Positions 26,582-33,961 of a stretch of 64,000 nt of DNA are shown here, piece after piece (the stretch's first letter is position 1; each line of letters begins with the position of its first letter). The stretch is from Nannocystis sp. (GTDB lineage: Bacteria > Myxococcota_A > Polyangia > Nannocystales > Nannocystaceae): NCBI GenBank assembly GCA_016712315.1, contig JADJRG010000013.1, positions 1,524,001-1,588,000 of the forward strand. Reading direction: 5' to 3'. The notes beneath the pieces were generated by a model. The model did no database searches. It saw only the letters and a program-made list of their open reading frames with translations, and had not been told where the DNA came from. Made by a program: the position numbers and the translations under genes.

Positions 26582-27154
26582 ATGCATGTGTTCCAACGAT
26601 CTGGGCGTGGTTTGTTCGGCGCGCTCGCGCTCGTGTTCGCGCTGCTCCTCACGCCCTGGCTCGCGCCTCCAGCGGCCGCCGCGGGCGACGACGACGACGT
26701 GGATCGCACGAAGGTGTGGACGAAGGTGACCCCCGCGGGTGAGGTGGTGGTGATGGGCAGGATCAAGGCCTCCGCCGCGACCGTGCGGGAGTTCTTGGTC
26801 GACGCAGAGCGGGCGCATAGCTTGGCCTCGACGACCCAGCAGGTGCGCGCGACCCGCGACGGCGACTGCCAAAAGGTGAAGCTGAGCACGCGCGGGATCG
26901 CGTCGCCGCTGCTGGTCGAGACCCGCCGCTGCCCGACAATAAACGGCTTCACCGAGGTGATGCTGTCGTCGACGGACTTCCTCGAGTACCGCAATGAGTG
27001 GACGATCCAGCAGGTCGGCGACTACGTGCTGCTCACCTACGTGACGCGGACGGTGCCGGACATCGCGATCCCGGAGTCGATTATCAATAGCCAGGCGCGC
27101 CGGGTGCTCGCGAAGGTGATGCAGCGCCTCGCGGTGGCGGTCGGCGACGGCTGA
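26582..27154 (+). CDS. Secreted START/SRPBCC-like protein
   Basis: 190 residues. A clear signal peptide ends near A-P-P-A-A-A-A-G, followed by an acidic D-D-D-D-V-D segment. The mature part has the strand pattern of the START/polyketide-cyclase (SRPBCC) fold: V-V-V-M-G-R-I-K-A-S-A-A-T-V-R-E-F-L-V-D resembles the N-terminal strand and helix, and the C-terminal helix runs from about R-R-V-L-A-K-V. It may bind a lipid or other hydrophobic ligand in the periplasm. An in-frame GTG at 26579 could be the true start. Confidence 0.65.
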   Translation: MHVFQRSGRGLFGALALVFALLLTPWLAPPAAAAGDDDDVDRTKVWTKVTPAGEVVVMGRIKASAATVREFLVDAERAHSLASTTQQVRATRDGDCQKVKLSTRGIASPLLVETRRCPTINGFTEVMLSSTDFLEYRNEWTIQQVGDYVLLTYVTRTVPDIAIPESIINSQARRVLAKVMQRLAVAVGDG

Positions 27155-27216
27155 GCGCTGGGGGCTCGGCAAGCATTGCGCGCGTGTCAGCGGCGCCGCT
27201 GAGGCGGCGGCTTTGA

Positions 27217-27222
27217 TATCGT
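27217..27222 (+). promoter_or_regulatory. -10-like element, possible leaderless promoter of the S8-MBL pair
   Basis: TATCGT, then 7 nt (CGCTCCG), then the GTG start at 27230. Confidence 0.55.
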
Positions 27223-27229
27223 CGCTCCG

Positions 27230-29194
27230 GTGAGCACGCAAGCGCGAGCGCGTCGGGCGAGGGGCGCTCTGGAGCGGCTTCTGCTCCGTGAGGTGGCTGG
27301 GGCGAGGTTGACGCAGGACTCGCCGATCTTGCCGGACGTGTGGATCGAGCACGGGTTGGTCGCAGCGGGCGAGAAGATCGACGTGCTGCTGGCGCCGCAC
27401 CGCCAAAGCACCGCGCTGGCGCTGTGTCGGGCGCTGAGCAGGAGGATCGAGCGGCCGGGCGCCGCGGGGTTGGTCGCGACGTCGGGTACGGTGGTGGCGC
27501 GCTTGGACCTCTCCGAGCTGGTGCGGGCGGCGCTGCCGCTGTCGCGCTGGTGGCAGCGTTACCTGCTGGTGCCGGCCGACGGCGCGCCCGCGGGTGATTT
27601 CGGCGAATTGATCGTGGACCCGCGGTTTGGCGCGCGCCTGCGGGAGCTGTTGATCGCGGGGCTGCGCGGGCGGCGGGACCCCGGGGCGGTGGCGCCGATC
27701 CTGCGCTTGGTCGCAGCAGACCCGCGCGGCCGCCAGGTGAGCGCCGATCTGCTGTGGTTGGCCGAGGTGGTGGGGACGTTGGCGCTGCTACAGGCGCGCG
27801 GCGGGCTGCTCGCGCTCGCGACGGACGATGAGGCGGTGGCGGCGGCGATCGCGGGTCCGAGCGCGGAGGCGCGGGTCGACGCGCTGCTCGGGCTGCTCGG
27901 CGCGCTGCCGCCGACGCCGACGGAGGCGCCGCTGTGGGGTGTGCATTGCAACCGCGCGGGCTCGCTGGCGATGCTCCGCTCGACGGCGGTGATCAAGGCG
28001 GACGCCGCGCGGACGGTGTTCAATGTCGGCGGCGCTGGGGTGCGCTGGGCGGTGGTCGACAGCGGGATCGACGCGCGTCACTACGCGTTTCGCCGGCGAG
28101 ACCGCGCGGGCGCGCCGCTGCGGCTGCGCGAGGCGTGGAGCGAGGCGACGCGGGTGATCGCGACGTATGACTTCCGGCAGATCCGCGCGCTGTTGGGCGC
28201 GCGCGCGCTCGAAGAGGCGCCCGAGGAGGTGCAGGCGCGGCTGGTGGGGCCGGGCGAGCGCGAGGCGGCGCAGGCGCTGCTGCGCGACACGCAGGAGCAC
28301 GGCGTTGATTGGCCTCGTTGGCGGCTGCTGTTAAAAATTCCGCACCGCGAGGGGCTCTATCAGCCGCCTCGGCATAAGCACGGCACGCACGTCGCGGGGA
28401 TCCTCGCCGCGGATTGGCGGCCCGAGGACGACGAGGAGGACGCGCTCGAGAGCGAGCGCGGCGCGGTGCGGCCTGAGCGGCCGCGCGTGGGGGTGTGCCC
28501 GGAGCTGGAGCTCTACGACCTGCGGATCGCCGATGAGCGCGGGTCGTATGACGAGTTCGCGTTGATCGCGGCGCTGCAATTCATCCGCGCCTGCAACGCG
28601 GAGCACGAGCACGTGGAGGTCGCCGGGGTGAACCTCAGCGTGTCGCTGCGCCATGACGTGGCGAATTACGCGTGCGGGCGGACGCCGGCGTGCGAGGAGT
28701 GCGAGCGGCTGGTGGCGAGCGGGGTGGTGGTGGTCGCGGCCGCGGGCAACCATGGGCGGGCCCGCTATATCAGCGCCGACGGCGAGGTGGATGAGGGCTA
28801 TCGGGCGGTGAGTATTACGGACCCGGGGAACGCGGACGCGGTGATCACGGTGGGGGCGACGCACCGCGCGGATCCTTACGCGTACGGGGTCAGCTACTTC
28901 TCGAGCCGCGGGCCGACCGGGGACGGGCGGCTCAAGCCCGATCTGGTGGCGCCTGGCGAGAAGATCCTGTCCACTGTGCCAGGTGACCGTGAGGAGCGGA
29001 TGGACGGCACGAGCATGGCGGCGCCGCACGTGAGCGGGGCGGCGGCGCTGCTGCTGTCGCGGCACCCGGAGCTGATCGGGCGGCCGCGGGAGATCAAGAA
29101 GATCCTGCAGGCGACGGCGATCGATCTGGGCCGCGAGCGCTACTTTCAAGGGGCCGGCCTGCTCGACGTGTTGGCGGCGCTCGAGTCGATCTGA
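27230..29194 (+). CDS. Cytoplasmic subtilisin-like (S8) serine protease with large N-terminal domain
   Basis: 654 residues with no signal peptide or propeptide pattern, so it is probably cytoplasmic. The first 250 or so residues form a separate, mainly helical domain starting with a segment T-Q-D-S-P-I-L-P-D-V-W. The S8 domain has Asp277 in A-V-V-D-S-G-I-D, His387 in H-G-T-H-V-A-G, oxyanion Asn in A-A-A-G-N-H-G and Ser595 in G-T-S-M-A-A-P-H, so the triad is complete. A 100-residue insert lies between the Asp and His motifs. The downstream gene encodes an MBL-fold protein and is probably cotranscribed. S8 plus MBL pairs of this kind are associated with regulated proteolysis or conflict systems in other bacteria; that reading is inference here. 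Confidence 0.88.
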   Translation: MSTQARARRARGALERLLLREVAGARLTQDSPILPDVWIEHGLVAAGEKIDVLLAPHRQSTALALCRALSRRIERPGAAGLVATSGTVVARLDLSELVRAALPLSRWWQRYLLVPADGAPAGDFGELIVDPRFGARLRELLIAGLRGRRDPGAVAPILRLVAADPRGRQVSADLLWLAEVVGTLALLQARGGLLALATDDEAVAAAIAGPSAEARVDALLGLLGALPPTPTEAPLWGVHCNRAGSLAMLRSTAVIKADAARTVFNVGGAGVRWAVVDSGIDARHYAFRRRDRAGAPLRLREAWSEATRVIATYDFRQIRALLGARALEEAPEEVQARLVGPGEREAAQALLRDTQEHGVDWPRWRLLLKIPHREGLYQPPRHKHGTHVAGILAADWRPEDDEEDALESERGAVRPERPRVGVCPELELYDLRIADERGSYDEFALIAALQFIRACNAEHEHVEVAGVNLSVSLRHDVANYACGRTPACEECERLVASGVVVVAAAGNHGRARYISADGEVDEGYRAVSITDPGNADAVITVGATHRADPYAYGVSYFSSRGPTGDGRLKPDLVAPGEKILSTVPGDREERMDGTSMAAPHVSGAAALLLSRHPELIGRPREIKKILQATAIDLGRERYFQGAGLLDVLAALESI

Positions 29195-29248
29195 GAGGTG
29201 GTGGCTGTGATGTCTGGTGAGAGTGATCCCGAGCGAGAGAAGGCGTTG

Positions 29249-30409
29249 ATGTTCACGATCGAGGCGCTCGACGCGGGCGAGGGGGACTGCCTGCTTGTCT
29301 TGGTCGGGGACCCGGCGTCGCCGACGATCACGCTGATCGACGGCGGCCCGGCGCGGACCTACAACCGCGCGCTGCGGCCGCGGCTGCGCGAGCTGCAGGC
29401 GGCGCGCGGGGCGGCGGGCGAGCAGGCGCCGCTGCCGCTGGACCTGGTGGTGCTCACGCACGTCGATGATGACCACGTCGCGGGGCTGCTGAAGCTGGTG
29501 GAGGCGCTGGCCGAGGCGAAGGAGGCGCGTCAGCCGGCGCCGGTGCAGATCGAGGAGCTGTGGCACAACAGCTTCGATGACCTGATCGGGGAGGATCAGG
29601 TGGCGGCGGCGATCGCCTACCTCGACGCGCTGCCGGAGGAGGAGGCCGGGGCGCTGGCTGGCACGCGGCAAGGGCGGGAGCTGCGCGATCTCGCGCGGAG
29701 GCTGAAGATCGCGGTCAATGAGCCGTTTGGTGGGCGTCTGGTGGGCCGACCGGACGACGCGGCGGTGGTGGTAGAGCGGGAGGGCGGGCTGCGCCTGACG
29801 GTGCTGGGGCCGACGCGCTCGGAGCTGCGGGCGTATCAGACGCAGTGGGATCGGGACCTGAAGGCAGGGCGCGCGGGGGCGGTGGCGGCGACCCCTGATA
29901 CGAGCACCTTCAACCTCTCGAGCGTGATGCTGCTCGCGGAGGTGGATGGGCGTCGCGCGCTGCTCACCGGCGATGGCCGGGCGGATCACCTGCTCGCGGG
30001 CTTGGTGGCGGCGGGGCTGCTGAGCGCAGAGGGCGACGATACGCTCCACGTCGACGTGTTCAAGCTGCCGCACCACGGGAGCTGCCGCAACGTCTCGGCG
30101 GCGCTGCTGCGGCGGGTGACAGCGGCGACGTACATCATCTCAGCCAACGGGAAGCACGATAACCCCGACATCGAGACCCTCGAGCTGCTGGCCGAGGCGC
30201 GCGGTGAGGAGGCGTACTCGCTGGTGTTGACCTTTGCAGAGCGGGCGTATGAACAGGTCGACGCGGACCGCGAGGGGAAGCGGCGGGCGGCGCTGGAGGC
30301 GGTGGATCAGTGGCTCGCGGCGCGCCCAGAGGGGCGGCCGCGCCTGATCTATCGCGAGCCCGACGCGCTCTCGGTGGTCATCGAGCTCGGCGCGGCGACC
30401 AACGCCTGA
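29249..30409 (+). CDS. MBL-fold metallohydrolase, ComEC/Rec2-like, paired with the S8 protease
   Basis: About 386 residues. The N-terminus M-F-T-I-E-A-L-D-A-G-E-G-D-C-L-L is the typical first strand of ComEC-like metallo-beta-lactamase-fold proteins. Metal-binding motifs are T-H-V-D-D-D-H (residues about 70-76), T-G-D-G-R-A-D-H and L-P-H-H-G-S. There is no signal peptide or membrane segment, so it is not a DNA-uptake channel. The substrate could be a nucleic acid, nucleotide or phosphodiester. ATG 29249 is chosen because AGAAGG lies 5 nt before it and the fold starts there; ATG 29210 in frame is an alternative that would leave only 15 nt after the protease stop. The two genes are very likely one operon. 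Confidence 0.8.
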   Translation: MFTIEALDAGEGDCLLVLVGDPASPTITLIDGGPARTYNRALRPRLRELQAARGAAGEQAPLPLDLVVLTHVDDDHVAGLLKLVEALAEAKEARQPAPVQIEELWHNSFDDLIGEDQVAAAIAYLDALPEEEAGALAGTRQGRELRDLARRLKIAVNEPFGGRLVGRPDDAAVVVEREGGLRLTVLGPTRSELRAYQTQWDRDLKAGRAGAVAATPDTSTFNLSSVMLLAEVDGRRALLTGDGRADHLLAGLVAAGLLSAEGDDTLHVDVFKLPHHGSCRNVSAALLRRVTAATYIISANGKHDNPDIETLELLAEARGEEAYSLVLTFAERAYEQVDADREGKRRAALEAVDQWLAARPEGRPRLIYREPDALSVVIELGAATNA

Positions 30410-30421
30410 GCAGGGCGTGGG

Positions 30422-32842
30422 CTACTCGCCATACGGGACCCAGATGTTCTTCACCTGGGTGCTCTCGCGCAGGAACTCTTCACCCTGGCCTTGTTTGGGG
30501 TCAAACCAATCGCGGCCGAGGCCGTGGTCGACCCAGGTGCGCTTCATGTTGCCGGTGGAGAGGCGCTCGACGAGCTGGCTGAGCTGGTGATCGTCCGCGA
30601 CGAAGGACCAGCAGGCGTCGACGTCGTCGTGGGCGGCGAGGGTGGCGGCGAGCTCGCGGGCGCGGCCGGTGACGATGTTGACGGCGCCAGCGGGCAGATC
30701 CGAGGTGTCGAAGACTTGGTACAGATCGGTGGCGCAGAGCGGCCAGCGCTCGGAGGGGGCCGCGATCACGCACGAGCCCATCGCCAGCGCGGGGGCGACG
30801 CACGAGATGAAGCCGAGCAGCGGGGCCTCGACGGGGCAGAGCACGCCGATCACGCCGAGGGGCTCGGGCAAGGCGACGGTGAGGTTGCGCGATGGCACGT
30901 TGTGGACCTGGCCGTCGTACTTGTCGGCCCAGGCGGCGTAATAAAAGAGGCGCTCGAGCGCAGCCTCGACCTCGCGGGCGCCCTCGTCGAGGCCGCGCTC
31001 GGTGAGCGCGTGGAGCCGCGCGGCGAACTCTCCTGCCCGCGCGGACAGGTTCTCGGCGACGTAATAGAGGATCTGGGCGCGCAGGTGGCCGTTGGCGCGC
31101 GGCCAAGAGCTGGCGCGGGCGGCCTCGACGGCGTTGCGCAGGTCCTTGCGGGTGCCGTGGCCGACCTCGCCGATCCGGCGGCCGCTCGCGGAGCGCACCT
31201 CGATCACGTAGGGGGCGTCGGGGCGGGCCTGCTTGCCGCCGATGTACATCTTGGGGGTGCGATCGATCGCGGGCGGGCAGGCGGGGCCCGCGGCGGGTGC
31301 AGCAGGCGCGGGCGGGTCTTGTGACAAAGATGTCTTTTGAGGCAGGTCGGGGCGGGCGGCGAGGCGCTCGGCCTGCCAGCGCGGGCGGGTGTACTCCCAG
31401 AGCCCCTCGAGGCCGCCTTCGCGGCCGTAGCCGCTCTCGCGGTAGCCGCCGAAGCCGGCGGCGGCGTCGAAGAGGTTGGTCGAATTGACCCAGACAGTGC
31501 CCGCTTTGAGCTTCGGCGCGATCTCGAGCGCGAGGTTGATGTTCTCGGTCCAGACGCTGGCGGCGAGGCCGTAGCGGGTGTTGTTGGCGAGGGCGACAGC
31601 CTCGGCGGGGGTGCGGAAGGTGAGCAGGACGACGACAGGGCCGAAGATCTCGACCTGGGCGACGGTGGCGGCGGGCTCGACGTCGGTGAGCAGGGTGGGC
31701 GGATAGAAGGAGCCGCCGGTCGGGCAGCTCCAGGTCGGCTGCCAGACGGCGGCGCCTTCGCCGCGGCCGCGCTCGACCAGCTCGTGGATCTTGGCGAGCT
31801 GAACGGGGTCGATGATCGCGCCGAGGTCGACGCATTTATCTAAGGGATCGCCCTGGCGCAGCGTCTCCATGCGGGCCTTGAGCTTGGCGATGAGGCGAGG
31901 GGCGAGGCCCTCGTGCGCGAGGATCCGCGAGCCGGCGCAGCAGACTTGGCCCTGGTTGAACCAGATCGCGTCGACGACGCCCTCGACCACAGAGTCGAGG
32001 TCGGCGTCGTCGAAGACGATGAAGGGGGACTTGCCCCCGAGCTCGAGGGAGAGCTTCTTGCCGCTGCCGGCGGTGGCTTCGCGGATGATCCGGCCGACCT
32101 CAGTGGAGCCGGTGAAGGCGATCTTGTCGACGCCTGGGTGTTTGGTCAGCAGCGCGCCGGTGCGGCCGTCGCCGGTGATCACGTTCAGTACGCCGGGTGG
32201 GAGCCCGACCTCCGCGCAGAGCTCGGCGAAGGCGAGCGCGGTGAGCGAGGTGGACTCGGCGGGCTTGAGCACGACGGTGTTGCCCATCGCCAAGGCGGGG
32301 GCGATCTTCCACGCGAGCATCAAGAGGGGGAAGTTCCAAGGGATCACCTGGCCGATCACGCCGAGCGCGGCTTGATCAGGCAGGCGCTCGGCCATCAGCG
32401 CGGCCCAGCCGGCGTGGTGATAAAAATGGCGGGCGACTAAGGGGATGTCGATGTCGCGGGACTCGCGGATCGGCTTGCCGTTGTCGAGGGTCTCGAGCAC
32501 GGCGAAGTGGCGCGATTTTTTCTGGAGGTGGCGGGCGATCGCGTAGAGGTAGCGGGCGCGGGTGTGGCCGGAGAGGGCGCTCCAGGCGGGGTAGGCGGCG
32601 CGGGCGGCGGCGACGGCGAGGTCGACGTCTCCGGCGTCGGCTTGGGCGATCTGGGCGAGGGTCTGGCCGTTGGCGGGGTTGATGGTGGGAAAAAACTCGC
32701 CGCTGACGGGCGCTCGCCAGGCGCCGTCGATGTAGAGGCCGAAGCGACGGTCGCGCTCGTCGAGCCATCGCAAGACCGGGGCGGCGCTCTCAGGTGCGGG
32801 TCCGTACTCCATCGTCTCGAAGATCTCGCGGATGTTGGGCAT
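30422..32842 (-). CDS. ALDH16-type tandem aldehyde dehydrogenase
   Basis: 806 residues, almost twice a normal aldehyde dehydrogenase. Residues about 1-490 are a complete ALDH domain with P-W-N-F-P, F-T-G-S-T-E-V-G, the catalytic Glu in L-E-L-G-G-K-S-P and the catalytic Cys in N-Q-G-Q-V-C-C-A-G. After a Pro/Ala linker, residues about 530-806 form a second, shorter ALDH-like domain without catalytic Cys or Glu, as in the ALDH16 family, where that domain is structural. It is 21 nt downstream of deoC, with AGGA before its ATG. It is a plausible partner to oxidise the acetaldehyde DeoC releases. A near copy of the TGTCC palindrome (TGCCC-N4-GGACA) lies at 31034-31047. Confidence 0.88.
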   Translation of the reverse strand: MPNIREIFETMEYGPAPESAAPVLRWLDERDRRFGLYIDGAWRAPVSGEFFPTINPANGQTLAQIAQADAGDVDLAVAAARAAYPAWSALSGHTRARYLYAIARHLQKKSRHFAVLETLDNGKPIRESRDIDIPLVARHFYHHAGWAALMAERLPDQAALGVIGQVIPWNFPLLMLAWKIAPALAMGNTVVLKPAESTSLTALAFAELCAEVGLPPGVLNVITGDGRTGALLTKHPGVDKIAFTGSTEVGRIIREATAGSGKKLSLELGGKSPFIVFDDADLDSVVEGVVDAIWFNQGQVCCAGSRILAHEGLAPRLIAKLKARMETLRQGDPLDKCVDLGAIIDPVQLAKIHELVERGRGEGAAVWQPTWSCPTGGSFYPPTLLTDVEPAATVAQVEIFGPVVVLLTFRTPAEAVALANNTRYGLAASVWTENINLALEIAPKLKAGTVWVNSTNLFDAAAGFGGYRESGYGREGGLEGLWEYTRPRWQAERLAARPDLPQKTSLSQDPPAPAAPAAGPACPPAIDRTPKMYIGGKQARPDAPYVIEVRSASGRRIGEVGHGTRKDLRNAVEAARASSWPRANGHLRAQILYYVAENLSARAGEFAARLHALTERGLDEGAREVEAALERLFYYAAWADKYDGQVHNVPSRNLTVALPEPLGVIGVLCPVEAPLLGFISCVAPALAMGSCVIAAPSERWPLCATDLYQVFDTSDLPAGAVNIVTGRARELAATLAAHDDVDACWSFVADDHQLSQLVERLSTGNMKRTWVDHGLGRDWFDPKQGQGEEFLRESTQVKNIWVPYGE

Positions 32843-32863
32843 CAGGGTCCTGCCTTGGGGCCT

Positions 32864-33817
32864 CTACGCCATCGGGTGGCGGAAGTCGGCCGAATAACGG
32901 CCCGTGATGTGGTGCTCGAGCTGGCGCTCGATGTCGCCTAATAAGGAGCTGGCGCCGAAGCGGAAGAGCGGGGCGCGCATCCACGGGTCGCCGAGCTCGT
33001 CCTTCATCATGGCGAGCCAGACGAGGGCGTCCTTGGCCCAGCGGATCCCGCCGGCGGGCTTGAAGCCGATGTCGACGCCGGTGCGCTCGCGGTAGGCGCG
33101 GATCGCCCGGACCATCGCGAGACCGACCGGGATGATCGCGTTGACGCCCTCTTTGCCGGTCGAGGTTTTTATAAAATCCGCGCCGGCCATCATGCAGACG
33201 AGGCTGGCGCGGCCGACGTTGCGCATGGTGGCGAGCTCGCCGGTGGCGAGGATCGTTTTTAAGTGAGCCTCGCCGCAGGCCTCGCGGAAGGCGGCGACCT
33301 CGTCATAGAGGGCCCGCCAGTCGCCGGTCAAGGCGTGCGCGCGGGTGATGACGATGTCGATCTCTTGGGCGCCGGCGGCGACCGAGGCCTTGATCTCGTC
33401 GATGCGCTGGCGCAGGGGGCTGAGGCCGTGCGGGAAGCCGGTGGAGACGGCGCAGACGGGGATCGTGGTGTCGGCGAGGGCGCGGCGCGCGGCCTCGATG
33501 TAGGCGTGGTAGACGCAGACGGCGCCGGTGTGGAGCTGGAGATCGCCGACGCCGAGGGCATCGAGCATGTCCTGACGTACAGGTTGCCGAGCCTTGGCGC
33601 AGAGGCGGTGGATCCGCCCGGGGGTGTCGTCGCCGTTTAAGGCGGTGAGGTCCATGCAGGTGATCGCGCGCAGCAGCCAGGCGGCTTGCCACTCCTTTTT
33701 GACGGAGCGGCGGCCAGGGATCGATTGGGCGCGGCGCTCGAGGGCGCTGAGGTTCTCGCGGACGTCGTGCACCCACGCGAGGTCGAGGGGCATACCAGGG
33801 TTGCGGGTGCCAGCCAT
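32864..33817 (-). CDS. deoC: Deoxyribose-phosphate aldolase, long type
   Basis: 317 residues, longer than the E. coli enzyme and similar in length to the eukaryotic DERA type. It splits 2-deoxyribose-5-phosphate into acetaldehyde and glyceraldehyde-3-phosphate. The Schiff-base Lys is in A-D-F-I-K-T-S-T-G-K, the second Lys in G-F-K-P-A-G-G-I-R, and the Asp relay in D-I-V-I-T-R. GGAG lies 7 nt before ATG 33817. It is the first gene of a two-gene unit with the ALDH16-type gene. A one-mismatch TGTCC-N4-GTACA lies at 33568-33581. Confidence 0.93.
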   Translation of the reverse strand: MAGTRNPGMPLDLAWVHDVRENLSALERRAQSIPGRRSVKKEWQAAWLLRAITCMDLTALNGDDTPGRIHRLCAKARQPVRQDMLDALGVGDLQLHTGAVCVYHAYIEAARRALADTTIPVCAVSTGFPHGLSPLRQRIDEIKASVAAGAQEIDIVITRAHALTGDWRALYDEVAAFREACGEAHLKTILATGELATMRNVGRASLVCMMAGADFIKTSTGKEGVNAIIPVGLAMVRAIRAYRERTGVDIGFKPAGGIRWAKDALVWLAMMKDELGDPWMRAPLFRFGASSLLGDIERQLEHHITGRYSADFRHPMA

Positions 33818-33961
33818 CGCGGTCTCCTGGGCCGGTTATCGCACCTGCGCGGGGCGCCTACAACTGGCGCCAGATGACGAGGCGAGCCCCGCGCTCCTCC
33901 TCGAGGTGAGGGAGAGGCGGGGCCCTATGGTGCGCCCGGTGAAGGAGCGCCCCGGCGCGGC

